From Sporolactobacillus sp. THM19-2 (GTDB taxonomy: Bacteria; Bacillota; Bacilli; Bacillales; Sporolactobacillaceae): DNA of 64,000 nt. Under the pieces are notes generated by a model. That model saw only the letters and a list, made by a program, of their open reading frames with translations. It was not told the DNA's origin and searched no databases. The DNA lies in assembly GCF_004153195.1 (NCBI RefSeq), contig NZ_SEMC01000002.1, positions 124,001-188,000 on the forward strand, written 5' to 3'. Position 1 is the first letter of the stretch. The number at the start of each line of letters is the position of its first letter. Shown here in pieces: positions 26,646 to 35,364 of this stretch. A program made the translations under genes and the position numbers.

Positions 26646-27605
26646 TTACAGCCGCTCGATGCCGAGAACTGTGGTCAGAATATTGGACAGAAGTAAAAGA
26701 ATAAATGGAATGGAAGTAAAAAAGTAAAGCCACAGATATTTTTGCGGACGCCTGTTTTTCCAGGCGGACAGTCCTGCTTTTATGGCCTGCCGTTTTTTAT
26801 ATATAACGGTGCCCATAATCACCAGGAACAGAACAAAGAGGCCGTAATAAAGCAGAGCCGACCAGGGCTGCTCCGGAAGACGCATGAACAATTCGGCCGC
26901 CAGATTGTTGGCGATGTGGATCAGGATCGTCAGACGAATCGAGTACTTCCACGCAAGGAAACCGAGAATCAGCCCGACGCCAATCCCCATCGGAATCTGA
27001 ATGACATTGCCATGCATCATCCCGAACAAAAGCGCCGATACCGAAATCGCGAAAACGGCGCCGAACCGCTCCAGACTTCTGAGTACCGCACCGCGGTAAA
27101 GAAATTCTTCAAATACCGGACCGATCAGACAGGTGTACAGGAACATACTCAGCGTTTTCGAACCTTCAAGAATTTCCTGAGACGGCTTCGTGGTCAGACC
27201 GAAGAGGTTAAGCAGCCATTCGACGGGGACCATAACCGGTGTCAGAATCATGTTGAGCCCAAGCACAAAAACAAAGCCAAGCAGGACCGCTCTGACGGTC
27301 ATCTTCTGCCCGGTCGCCAGCAGATCCCGGCGGAAAAATTGTTTATTCCGATAAATCAAAATCGGGATGAATGCGATCATTACAGCGATAATCATCGGGA
27401 TCCCGATGTTCTCCATGGTGTCGGACAGCGAAATAAGAACCGCCTCATTGAGCACGCCCCTGTTTCTGATCAATGCTCCGATCATCTGGATGATGAAATA
27501 AAGAATAACCACCAGAAACATCAGCGCTTCCTGAAAAATAAGGGAAACACCAAGCCCTCTGAACCGCCGCTTAATCAGTTTTCGCCGCCTTTTTACCAAA
27601 GTCAT
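26646..27605 (-). CDS. CPBP-family intramembrane metalloprotease
   Basis: 319 residues with about eight membrane segments. The CPBP (CAAX protease/bacteriocin-processing) motifs are present: FEEFLYRG (E166, E167, R171), H198 in FGMMHGNV, and HIANN. Family members cleave membrane substrates or confer bacteriocin immunity; the target here is unknown. GGGGGGAG precedes the ATG at 27605, so the longer frame was trimmed. It ends about 20 bp before the promoter of the yhc-like operon with no terminator, so read-through is possible. Confidence 0.85.
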   Translation of the reverse strand: MTLVKRRRKLIKRRFRGLGVSLIFQEALMFLVVILYFIIQMIGALIRNRGVLNEAVLISLSDTMENIGIPMIIAVMIAFIPILIYRNKQFFRRDLLATGQKMTVRAVLLGFVFVLGLNMILTPVMVPVEWLLNLFGLTTKPSQEILEGSKTLSMFLYTCLIGPVFEEFLYRGAVLRSLERFGAVFAISVSALLFGMMHGNVIQIPMGIGVGLILGFLAWKYSIRLTILIHIANNLAAELFMRLPEQPWSALLYYGLFVLFLVIMGTVIYKKRQAIKAGLSAWKNRRPQKYLWLYFFTSIPFILLLLSNILTTVLGIERL

Positions 27606-27769
27606 GCCCTGTCTCCCCCCGCCGCAATAGATCAATCGGAAAAAATTATATACTTTCTACATTGGAACATTATGGGCGCGCCGCTGTCAACTCTCAGCCT
27701 ATTTTTATTTAAATGTTTTGTCCTGAGAGCAAAAAGTAAAATAAGCGGAGATTTTCCTGCTCCCGGAAT

Positions 27770-28145
27770 TCGGATCAACTTTTCTGTGATTTGGACCGGC
27801 TTTTCTTGAATTTGGACCGACTTTTCCGGGATTCGGATCAACTTTTTCCGGGTTTGGACCGACTTTTCCGGGATTCGGATCAACTTTTTTGGACCGACTT
27901 TTTCCGAATTTGGACCGACTTTTCACGGATTCGGACCGACTTTTTCCGAATTTGGACCAACTTTTCTGTGATTTGGTCCGACTTTTTTCGGATTTGGTCC
28001 GACTTTTCAGGGATTCGGATCAACTTTTTTGGACCAACTTTTTTCGGATTCGGACCAACTTTTCTTGAATTCGGACCGACTTTCCACGGATTCGGACCAA
28101 CTTTTCTTGAATTCGGACCAACTTTTCATAGATTCGGACCGAAAC
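27770..28145. repeat. Array of about 19 degenerate 21-bp repeats
   Basis: Head-to-tail units with consensus ATTYGGACCRACTTTT plus a variable tail of about five bases; most are 20-22 bp and two are shortened to about 16-19. The array fills most of the gap between the CPBP gene and the next plus-strand gene. Because 21 is a multiple of three it leaves a long open frame, which I judge an artefact. The 27606-27769 part of the gap shows nothing else. Confidence 0.9.
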
Positions 28146-28204
28146 ATTAAACCCATAGTCCTCGCATCGCAATGGGCTCGTTTTAAAGAAAGAGTGCCGT
28201 TATG

Positions 28205-28210
28205 CTATAA
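28205..28210 (+). promoter_or_regulatory. Extended -10 promoter element
   Basis: TGCTATAAT gives a consensus -10 with the TG extension; the -35 region (TTAAAG) is weak. It lies about 40 bp before the next gene. Confidence 0.55.
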
Positions 28211-28251
28211 TGAACCGAAATCGAATAAAGTGATGGAGTTGAACGTTATTG

Positions 28252-28728
28252 ATGCTTGATTACCGGAAAAAACTGTCGATCATTGAGTCATTCCCGGAAC
28301 TGGAGAAAAAAGAAGTCTCACTCGGACGGGTTAATTTTCAATATACCGGAAGTGCTGCGGAGAAGAAAAATGTCGTCTATCATCTGCATCCAAACGGCAA
28401 TGGTTACGTCTACGCAAAAGGTCTTGAAGATTATGAACCGGACAGGAAAGGCATGGTTAATATCCGTGATTTTTCCGAAGAAGAACTTCGCGCGATTATC
28501 CGGAAATCGATCCACATGCTGTCTCCGGAGGGGGTCTATGAATCCCACACAGCAGGGGGCGTCGATCACGAGATCTGGATCAACGACAGGCGGCAGACTC
28601 TTGAAATCGTATTTGAACATGACCTGTGGAATGTCTACGCCGGCGATCTGCTCGACGGGACGTTCCGCACGTATAAAGAAGCAAAAGAATATCTGATTGA
28701 AGAAGGATTTCACCCCGGACACAGCTAA
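28252..28728 (+). CDS. Conserved protein of unknown function
   Basis: 158 residues, soluble, acidic, without signal peptide or membrane segment. Segments such as VVYHLHPNGNGYVYAKGL and GVDHEIWINDRRQTLEIVFEHDLWNVY look like a compact alpha-beta protein. I do not recognise the family. A TTG at 28249 is better spaced from GGAG than this ATG and is an alternative start. It has its own promoter and shares a terminator with pta. Confidence 0.75.
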   Translation: MLDYRKKLSIIESFPELEKKEVSLGRVNFQYTGSAAEKKNVVYHLHPNGNGYVYAKGLEDYEPDRKGMVNIRDFSEEELRAIIRKSIHMLSPEGVYESHTAGGVDHEIWINDRRQTLEIVFEHDLWNVYAGDLLDGTFRTYKEAKEYLIEEGFHPGHS

Positions 28729-28910
28729 TTCTGCAAATTCAGGGGGCTGTTTCCCCATGAAAAAGCAATCATCGGTGCCCGGCTGCCTTTCCTGCAGCAG
28801 AGGCAGGGGACGATGGACGTGGTCAGCCAGCTTTCCCCGCCCCTGGTGTCCCTGAGATCCGGCTGCGCGTTTTCCAGCCGTTTCGTATGGGGATCCGGCG
28901 CCGCGCTGCA

Positions 28911-28968
28911 AAAAAGCTGACTCAGCGTCGACACATCAACATCGACGCTGAGTCAGCTTTTATTTTTT
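28911..28968. terminator. Strong bidirectional terminator before pta
   Basis: A perfect 18-bp stem (28914-28931 with 28942-28959), ten-base loop, A-run on the left and a T-rich run on the right. Confidence 0.92.
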
Positions 28969-28975
28969 TACGTAT

Positions 28976-29968
28976 TCAGGCATTCTGACTCTGACGGACA
29001 ATCAGGCCCTGTTTTGCTGTGATTACGGCCAGTTTATAGACGTCATCGGCGCTGCATCCCCGTGACAGGTCATTAACCGGTTTGTTCAGTCCCTGAAGGA
29101 TCGGGCCGACCGCGGTATAACCGCCAAGCCGCTGAACCATTTTATAACCGATGTTTCCGGAGTCAATGTTTGGGAAGACGAATACATTAGCCTGACCCTT
29201 GATCGGCGATTCCGGTGCCTTCCGGGCAGCAACCTCCGGGACATAAGCCGCGTCAAACTGCAGTTCGCCGTCGATAAGGAGGTCAGGAGCTTTTGCTTTT
29301 GCCAGTCGAACCGCTTCAGTGACTTTATCAATACTCGGGTCCTTGGCCGACCCCTTTGTTGAAAAACTGAGCATGGCAATGCGTGGATCAATACCGAAGA
29401 GTTTCGCTGTCTCCGCTGATTCCAGGGCGATCTCCGCCAGCGTTTCACTGTCCGGCGAGATGTTGATTCCGCAGTCGGCAAAGATAAATTTTTTCCCTTC
29501 ACTGACCATGATAAATGCACCGGAAATTCTGTGTTTGCCCGGCTGTGCCTTAATAATCTGCAAGGCCGGACGGACGGTGGCGGCGGTTGAATGCGCGGCT
29601 CCGCTGACCAGTCCGTCCGCCTCACCCATATAAACGAGCATCGTGCCGTAATAGCCGGGATCACTGAGCCATTCTTTCGCCTGTGCCTCATCGGTCTTCC
29701 CTTTTCTTCGGGCAACCAGTGCGGCAACCAGGCGGTTCATATCGGGTTCTGTCTCCGGATGTCTGAACTGGATTTTTCCTGATTCCGCCAGTGCCCGGAT
29801 ATCCTGAGCAGCTTCCTCTTTCCTGCCGATAAGAACAGGCAGGATAAGTTCTTCCTGTGCCAGTTTCCGGACTGCCGTTACAATCCGATCATCGTCACTC
29901 TCCGGAAAAACGATCGCCGGTTTCCCTGCTTTCACTTCGGTTTTCAGCTTGTCAAATAATTGAACCAT
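28976..29968 (-). CDS. pta: Phosphate acetyltransferase
   Basis: 330 residues, usual Pta length. It interconverts acetyl-CoA and acetyl phosphate in overflow metabolism. Family signatures: IVFPESDDDRIVTAVRK at the N-terminus, GEADGLVSGAAHSTAATVRP in the middle, VFVFPNIDSGNIGYKMVQRLG near the C-terminus. ATG with AGGAGG upstream. It is divergent from hemQ, as in the B. subtilis ywf region. No ackA is nearby. Confidence 0.96.
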   Translation of the reverse strand: MVQLFDKLKTEVKAGKPAIVFPESDDDRIVTAVRKLAQEELILPVLIGRKEEAAQDIRALAESGKIQFRHPETEPDMNRLVAALVARRKGKTDEAQAKEWLSDPGYYGTMLVYMGEADGLVSGAAHSTAATVRPALQIIKAQPGKHRISGAFIMVSEGKKFIFADCGINISPDSETLAEIALESAETAKLFGIDPRIAMLSFSTKGSAKDPSIDKVTEAVRLAKAKAPDLLIDGELQFDAAYVPEVAARKAPESPIKGQANVFVFPNIDSGNIGYKMVQRLGGYTAVGPILQGLNKPVNDLSRGCSADDVYKLAVITAKQGLIVRQSQNA

Positions 29969-30198
29969 CGTGCCGTCCGCCTCCTGTTATTGTTTTGTTC
30001 CTACTATATTTAAGCCAATCCGGCTCCTTAAATAAATCATTCCTTTCTTTTTAGTATAAACCAATTTCAGAGGGTACAGAGATGAAAATAAAATTTCTGA
30101 CAAATCCTGCTTCAGATGAAAAAACGATTCAGTCGCAGTCAGGCGGCAGGCTGTGCTATAGTGGTAACAGAACGAGTATATAGGCGAGGTGTTGAAGG

Positions 30199-30945
30199 AT
30201 GGCGGAAGCAGCTGAGACGCTGGATGGCTGGTACTGTCTGCATGATTTTCGGACGATAGACTGGTCAAAATGGAAGGCGCTTACTATTAATGAACAGCAG
30301 GATGCCGTTCAGGAATTCAATCATTATCTCTCTCAGTGGGACGAAAACGAGCAGGATCATAAAGGAAGCTATGCCTTTTATTCCATTGTCGGGCAGAAGG
30401 CAGATATTGCACTGATGCTGCTCAGACCGACACTGGACGAGCTCAGCGACCTGGAAATAGAGTTTAATAAAACCAAACTGGCGGAAGTCACAAAGCCGGC
30501 TTATTCCTTTGTGTCTGTTGTCGAATTAAGTAACTACCTTGGCAAGGACGGCGGGGATCCATACGCTGACCCGCGGGTTCAGAAGAGATTGTATCCTGTA
30601 TTACCCAAAACGTCCTATTTCTGCTTTTATCCAATGGACAAAAAGAGGACGCATGGAGATAACTGGTATATGCTCCCGATGGAAGAGCGTAAAGTGCTGA
30701 TGCGCAGTCATGGCAAAATTGGTCGGAGTTATGCCGGAAAAATTCATCAGATTATTACCGGTTCGACAGGACTTGATGACTGGGAATGGGGCGTGACGCT
30801 GTTCTCCGATGATGCGCTTCAGTTTAAGAAGATTGTCTACGAGATGCGATTTGATGAGGCGAGCGCGCGTTACGGCGTATTCGGATCATTCTATGTCGGA
30901 ACGCGTCTTGACAAGGATCGATTCTACAGAATGCTTGTTTTTTAA
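30199..30945 (+). CDS. hemQ: Coproheme decarboxylase
   Basis: 248 residues of the chlorite-dismutase fold. HemQ converts coproheme III to heme b in Gram-positive bacteria. The catalytic tyrosine (Y144 in [11 protein letters not shown]) and proximal histidine (H171 in [15 protein letters not shown]) are at the expected places. The heme it makes would be needed by the quinol oxidase at the right end of the window. ATG with GAGGTG seven bases upstream. Own terminator downstream. Confidence 0.95.
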   Translation: MAEAAETLDGWYCLHDFRTIDWSKWKALTINEQQDAVQEFNHYLSQWDENEQDHKGSYAFYSIVGQKADIALMLLRPTLDELSDLEIEFNKTKLAEVTKPAYSFVSVVELSNYLGKDGGDPYADPRVQKRLYPVLPKTSYFCFYPMDKKRTHGDNWYMLPMEERKVLMRSHGKIGRSYAGKIHQIITGSTGLDDWEWGVTLFSDDALQFKKIVYEMRFDEASARYGVFGSFYVGTRLDKDRFYRMLVF

Positions 30946-31015
30946 CATCCTGTCCCTTCGAAAGACTCACCAATTACTTTCTCCTTAAAATCAATGGCAC
31001 ACCTGGCCATTGTCA

Positions 31016-31057
31016 AACCCCCTGAAGTTGAATGTTGTTGTCCAACTTCAGGGGGTT
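31016..31057 (+). terminator. Terminator of hemQ
   Basis: A 15-bp stem AACCCCCTGAAGTTG/CAACTTCAGGGGGTT with a 12-base loop. The downstream tract (AGTTCACTTTTTG) is only moderately T-rich. Confidence 0.75.
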
Positions 31058-31251
31058 AGTTCACTTTTTGAATCCGATGGCTCATCTGACTGACTGAATT
31101 CCATATTTGGACTTCATGCCCCTATTCGTCAGTTGAAGCCGTATCATTTTGTAAAAAGGGCTAACTGATTAAGAGAGCGGGGTGCGTCTTCTCTGCTCAT
31201 TTTTTTCATGCATACCGTGGCGCCGGGCTGTCGTCCATGCCCGGCGTACTG

Positions 31252-31289
31252 AAAAGTCGGCGTGTCCGGTCGGGCACGTCGACTTTTTT
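31252..31289. terminator. Terminator-like hairpin before cwlJ
   Basis: 16-bp stem with two G-U pairs (31252-31267 with 31272-31287), a GGTC loop, and a run of six T. No gene directly precedes it on the plus strand. Confidence 0.7.
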
Positions 31290-31377
31290 GTCATGATAGG
31301 TTTTATCGTGCATACGGTTTAATGTATTGCTATGTTTTTTTCGGGGAGAGAACCAGAAAAAAGGAGGCGGCTTAATT

Positions 31378-31800
31378 ATGCCCGCCATTCAATATGCATC
31401 CAGTGATATCTCACTTCTTGCCCGACTGATGCGGGCGGAAGCCGAAGGAGACGGGCAGCTCGGCATGCTGATGGTCGGCAATGTCGGGGTTAACCGTGTA
31501 CTTGGAAACTGTCTGGATTTTGAAAATATCCGGACAATCCAGCAGATGGTATTTCAGAGCCCCGGAGGATTTGAAGCAACACAGAAGGGTTACTTTTACC
31601 AGGCTGCCCGGACGCAGGATCGGCGTCTGGCACAGCGTGTGCTGAATGGTGAACGATTTAATCCCGCAACAAACAGTCTCTGGTTCTTTCAGCCTCCAGG
31701 TGCATGCCCTGCTCAATGGTTTAACCAGTGGAACACAGGTCGTTTCAAATCCCACTGCTTTTTTTCTCCTTCACAGGCCGACTGTCCGCAGGTTTACTGA
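31378..31800 (+). CDS. cwlJ: Spore cortex-lytic hydrolase CwlJ
   Basis: 140 residues, matching B. subtilis CwlJ (142). It degrades spore cortex peptidoglycan during germination and is activated by calcium-dipicolinate. The single SleB/CwlJ hydrolase domain is complete: LLARLMRAEAEGDGQLGMLM with the catalytic glutamate, GNVGVNR, and SLWFFQPPGACPAQW. There is no signal peptide, as in B. subtilis, since it is packed in the coat from the mother cell. ATG with AAGGAGG ten bases upstream. gerQ follows after 42 bp. Confidence 0.95.
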   Translation: MPAIQYASSDISLLARLMRAEAEGDGQLGMLMVGNVGVNRVLGNCLDFENIRTIQQMVFQSPGGFEATQKGYFYQAARTQDRRLAQRVLNGERFNPATNSLWFFQPPGACPAQWFNQWNTGRFKSHCFFSPSQADCPQVY

Positions 31801-31842
31801 GCACGCGGGGTATTTTCATCATATTTTTGAGGAGTGATCCAT

Positions 31843-32382
31843 TTGAGTACACCTTATCAGCCAGAAAGCTGGCCATACGGCGTCTTCAATAATCCGGAAA
31901 ATGGTCAGGCACCCGGATGGGAAGCCTTCCGTCAGCAGACGGGAACCGGGTCGTTCCCTTTCCAGGGACAGTCCGTTCCGCCCACAGGCGCGCCGGCCCA
32001 GCCGCAGACGCTTCCTTATCCATTCCCTTCTTACACCATCCCTGTCCCGCCTGCCGGGCAGCCGCAGTCACCACAGCAGATGCCACAGACACCCCCCGGG
32101 CAGGCCGGCTTTCCACCGGGCTTTGTGGAGCAGTCGTATATTGAAAATATCCTGCGGCTGAATCTTGGAAAACAGGTGACGGTCTACGCCACCTTTGAAG
32201 GAAATCCCGAATGGACAGCGAGAACATTTACCGGTACGCTGGAGGCAGCAGGACGTGATCACGTCATTATTGAGGATGAGGAAACAACCGTCCGCTCTCT
32301 GATTCCAATGGTTTTCGTCAACTATATCACCTTTACAGGGCCGATCGATTACAGCTATCCGTTTGGCCCGCAGGACAGGTGA
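31843..32382 (+). CDS. gerQ: Spore coat protein GerQ
   Basis: 179 residues. The N-terminal part (to about residue 95) is rich in Pro and Gln; the conserved C-terminal part (SYIENILRLNLGKQVTVYAT to FVNYITFTGPIDY) is the GerQ domain. In B. subtilis GerQ is cross-linked into the coat by transglutaminase and is needed to localise CwlJ. TTG start with GAGGAG eight bases upstream; an in-frame GTG at 31834 abuts the ribosome site and was rejected. Likely co-transcribed with cwlJ. Confidence 0.93.
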   Translation: MSTPYQPESWPYGVFNNPENGQAPGWEAFRQQTGTGSFPFQGQSVPPTGAPAQPQTLPYPFPSYTIPVPPAGQPQSPQQMPQTPPGQAGFPPGFVEQSYIENILRLNLGKQVTVYATFEGNPEWTARTFTGTLEAAGRDHVIIEDEETTVRSLIPMVFVNYITFTGPIDYSYPFGPQDR

Positions 32383-32388
32383 AGAAAT

Positions 32389-32427
32389 AAGAGCCGGATC
32401 GGATAACCTCCCGTTCCGGCTCTTTTC
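32389..32427. terminator. Terminator between gerQ and the DUF423 gene
   Basis: AAGAGCCGGA/TCCGGCTCTT stem with additional inner pairing; four T follow on the plus strand. It separates converging genes. Confidence 0.75.
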
Positions 32428-32430
32428 GTT

Positions 32431-32805
32431 TCAGCTCTTCACAGCAGCAATAACAACAAGAAGCCATCCGACCAGAAAAGCAACACCGCCGAATGGTGTG
32501 ATCATACCAAGAACCCTGATCCCGCTGAGACTGAGCACGTAGAGACTCCCGGAAAACAGCACGACACCGAGTGTGAGCATCCAGCCCGCCCACTGCAGCA
32601 GACCTGCTGATCCCTGCAGGACGGTCATTGCCAGAATAGCGATCAGGATCAGGCCGAGACTGTGATACATCTGATATTGGACGCCTGTCTGGAAAACCGA
32701 TAAATCATACTCGCTCAGCCTGTCCTTCAAGACATGGGCACCGAAGGCACCAAGGGCAACAGACAGGAAAGCAAGCGCTGAGCCGAGCGCAATAAAGAAC
32801 TTCAT
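32431..32805 (-). CDS. ywdK: DUF423 membrane protein, YwdK-like
   Basis: 124 residues, four membrane segments, with the family hallmark GAFGAHVLKDRL near residue 20. Function unknown. In B. subtilis it also neighbours gerQ. AGGAG lies eight bases before the ATG at 32805; the frame extends further upstream to 32841 without a ribosome site. Confidence 0.85.
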   Translation of the reverse strand: MKFFIALGSALAFLSVALGAFGAHVLKDRLSEYDLSVFQTGVQYQMYHSLGLILIAILAMTVLQGSAGLLQWAGWMLTLGVVLFSGSLYVLSLSGIRVLGMITPFGGVAFLVGWLLVVIAAVKS

Positions 32806-32921
32806 TTTTTCCACTCCTGTTTTTTCAATGTTATATTTCATTAAGCCAGGTGAACTTTGTCCTCATGGTCTCAATAAACCGGCAGCAGCTCCGCCCTTTT
32901 GCGTCCTGCTGCCAGAATACG

Positions 32922-33800
32922 TTATTCACTCAGATATTTTTTATAAATCGCCTGAGTGCCGCTGCTTTCCTCGCCCTTTTCAGCCAGTTCATTGTAGATT
33001 TTTTCAGACAAAGCCAGTCCCGGAGTGTCAAGTCCCATGGCCTTTGCTGATTTGAGAGCAATCCGTTCGTCCTTGATCAGATGTTTAATATAAAAGCCGG
33101 GAGCAAAATCTCCCTTCAGCATCCGCCGCCCGAGATGGGACAGCGACCAGCTGCCGGCCGCTCCTGTCTCAATGCTCTCCATCACTTTGTCTGTGTCGAG
33201 GCCCGCATGTTTCGCGTAGCTGAGCGCTTCAGCGACGCCGATCATGTTTGAGGCAATAGCAATCTGGTTCGCCATTTTCGTATGCTGACCCGAACCGGCC
33301 TTTCCCTGATAGACGATTTTCTGCCCCATGACTTGAAAGACGGGGGCCAGAGTCTCAGTAACTTCCGGATCACCACCGATCATGATCGACAGGCTGCCGT
33401 TCTTTGCACCGACATCACCGCCGGAAACCGGTGCGTCCAGTGCGTGCAGACCTTTTTCCGCGGCTGCCTGATAAATTTTTTCCGCAAGCTGAGGGGATGA
33501 AGTGGTCATATCAATTAAGTAAGCCCCCGGTTCGGCATGATCAATGATCCCGTTATCAAAATAAATGGAAGCGACATCCTTAGGATACCCGACCATCGTA
33601 ATGACCACATCGGCTCCCTCAGCAGCTTCCGCCGGGCTCGATTTCCAGGCAGCACCTTCTGCGATGAGATCGTCCGCCTTGCTTTTCGTTCGATTAAATA
33701 CCTGAAGAGTATAACCCGCCTTCATCAGATTGCGGATCATGCCCTTGCCCATTACTCCGGTTCCGACAAAGCCAATCGTCTGCACTGCCATCGCTACCAC
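32922..33800 (-). CDS. ykwC: Beta-hydroxyacid dehydrogenase family oxidoreductase, YkwC-like
   Basis: 292 residues. The Rossmann motif GFVGTGVMGKGMIRNLMKAGY binds NAD(P); DAPVSGGDVGAKNGSL is the substrate-binding segment and K in GQHTKMANQI is the catalytic lysine. The family oxidises 3-hydroxyisobutyrate, tartronate semialdehyde or similar; the substrate is not determined here. GTG start preceded by AGGAAA; the ATG nine bases later is an alternative. Monocistronic. Confidence 0.85.
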   Translation of the reverse strand: MVAMAVQTIGFVGTGVMGKGMIRNLMKAGYTLQVFNRTKSKADDLIAEGAAWKSSPAEAAEGADVVITMVGYPKDVASIYFDNGIIDHAEPGAYLIDMTTSSPQLAEKIYQAAAEKGLHALDAPVSGGDVGAKNGSLSIMIGGDPEVTETLAPVFQVMGQKIVYQGKAGSGQHTKMANQIAIASNMIGVAEALSYAKHAGLDTDKVMESIETGAAGSWSLSHLGRRMLKGDFAPGFYIKHLIKDERIALKSAKAMGLDTPGLALSEKIYNELAEKGEESSGTQAIYKKYLSE

Positions 33801-33879
33801 TCGCTTTCCTGTTCTTGTTATCGTTCCAAAATTAACGATAGCATGAACGGCTCACGTTTTCACGTCATATGCAGGCAGC

Positions 33880-35139
33880 TTAGACTTTCCGGATCTGCAG
33901 AAGGTGTGTAAATACCCACGGATACTGCGGCATGGCAAAATTGATCTGCCAGGTACCAATTCCGCCAAGCCGGCGATCTGCAACAATCTGTACTTTTGCA
34001 AACAGACTGCGTGTATCTTCAAACCAGACCACATGGTTCCTGCCACTGTCGTCTGTATAGTAAAAATAGGCCGCCTGGTCGGCTTCTGAGAAATGAATGG
34101 GCACCTGCTCACTTATAGCCAGATTAATCGCTGCCTGATTGGTAATGGCCCGGCCGGGGGTTTCGCCCGAGAATGGAATCACCCAGTCATAACCGTAAAA
34201 AGGCGTGCCCATAATGATCTTGCTGCGGTCCATCAAACCGGCCGCGAAGTCGACCGTCGCCCGGACATCGGCAATCGGGGCTGTTGCGCCCGGCTCACTG
34301 CCGGCATGGTGCCAGTCGTAAGCCATAATAAAAAGCTGATCCACAATAGCGCCGATCGCCGCATAATCATAGCCGCGTACCCAGGGCACCTCGTCGCTGG
34401 TTTTCGCCGGCACCGCGATGCTCAGATTGAGTCCGGCCGCGTCTGTCCGCGTTTTCAGCGCCTGAAGGAATGAGACAAAAGCTGCTCTGTCCGCAGCCAG
34501 TACACCTTCGAAATCGATATTGATTCCACCGTATCCCCGCGATGTCGCCCTGGCTATCATGTTGTCAATCAGCCGCTGCTGGACAGAAGGCGTGTTCAGT
34601 ACGCGCTGAACAAGCGCCGAATTAAACCCGGCGGCGGTGAGATTGGTCACGGTCAGGACGGGAGTCACGCGCCCGCGCCATGCTGCCAGCACTGCGGCAT
34701 TATCATTCAGCGGACTGAGATCACCGTTCCAGTTAAAATGCGTTTCGAAAAGGCCGATATACGTTAAATAAGGAGCATTGTCTGAGATAACTCCCTGGTC
34801 AAGTGAAGGAGTCCTCAGCTGACTGTAGCTGAAATGTGTGGCGATACGCCGCTCAACAGCCGGCAGATTCAGACGCATGCCCGGTCGCAGATTCTCCGGA
34901 CGAATTCCGGGGTTTGCTTCCATTAATGCATTGAGCGGTACAAAAGCTGCCCGTGAAATCGTCCAGAAACTGTCTCCCGACTGAACGGTATAAATATCAC
35001 TTGGTATGAGCAGTGCCTGACCGATCACCACATTGGCGGCGGTCAGCCCATTGACCGCCCGCAGCGTATCCACAGGCACATCAAACTGCTGGCTGATGCC
35101 GAATAAGGAATCCCCCGATTTTACAACATAGACAAACAT
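33880..35139 (-). CDS. Spore cortex-fragment hydrolase, SleL/YaaH-like
   Basis: 419 residues: two LysM domains (residues 2-46 and 49-93) followed by a GH18 domain. The GH18 catalytic motif GGINIDFEG ends with the acid E211. This layout and length match SleL (YaaH), an N-acetylglucosaminidase that digests cortex fragments during spore germination. There is no signal peptide, as expected for a mother-cell coat protein. The frame extends to 35277, but the LysM homology starts at the ATG at 35139, which is preceded by AAAGGGTGG. Confidence 0.9.
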   Translation of the reverse strand: MFVYVVKSGDSLFGISQQFDVPVDTLRAVNGLTAANVVIGQALLIPSDIYTVQSGDSFWTISRAAFVPLNALMEANPGIRPENLRPGMRLNLPAVERRIATHFSYSQLRTPSLDQGVISDNAPYLTYIGLFETHFNWNGDLSPLNDNAAVLAAWRGRVTPVLTVTNLTAAGFNSALVQRVLNTPSVQQRLIDNMIARATSRGYGGINIDFEGVLAADRAAFVSFLQALKTRTDAAGLNLSIAVPAKTSDEVPWVRGYDYAAIGAIVDQLFIMAYDWHHAGSEPGATAPIADVRATVDFAAGLMDRSKIIMGTPFYGYDWVIPFSGETPGRAITNQAAINLAISEQVPIHFSEADQAAYFYYTDDSGRNHVVWFEDTRSLFAKVQIVADRRLGGIGTWQINFAMPQYPWVFTHLLQIRKV

Positions 35140-35364
35140 AGTCCCACCCTTTCCGCCCGGATCCTGCCCGGACGCTGACGTTTCACCTGAAACCAGGCGT
35201 CTTCCCCATCTTATTCTCCGGAATGCCGTTGGGTGAATGTGTCGCTCTTCATTGACGAAGTCCTGTCTTCCAGGCAAAATGACGACAGGTGTTAAAAATG
35301 CAATCGCTTTTTTCCGGGTGAGGCATACGATGTGAAGAGAAAGGTTTGAACAGGAGGGGGCAGG

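Larger units (their letters stand above)
30946..31377. other. 432-bp intergenic stretch with hairpins, no supported gene
   Basis: It holds the hemQ terminator (31016-31057), a GCCGGGC/GCCCGGC hairpin (about 31222-31245), a second terminator (31252-31289) and the cwlJ ribosome site. The part from 31058 to 31290 could be a small transcript, but I see no clear promoter. Confidence 0.5.

Noticed and set aside
27791-28150. 120-codon plus-strand frame with a heptad-like peptide repeat
   Set aside because: It arises from 21-bp DNA repeats, which stay open in frame by arithmetic; there is no ribosome site and the composition is unlike its neighbours.
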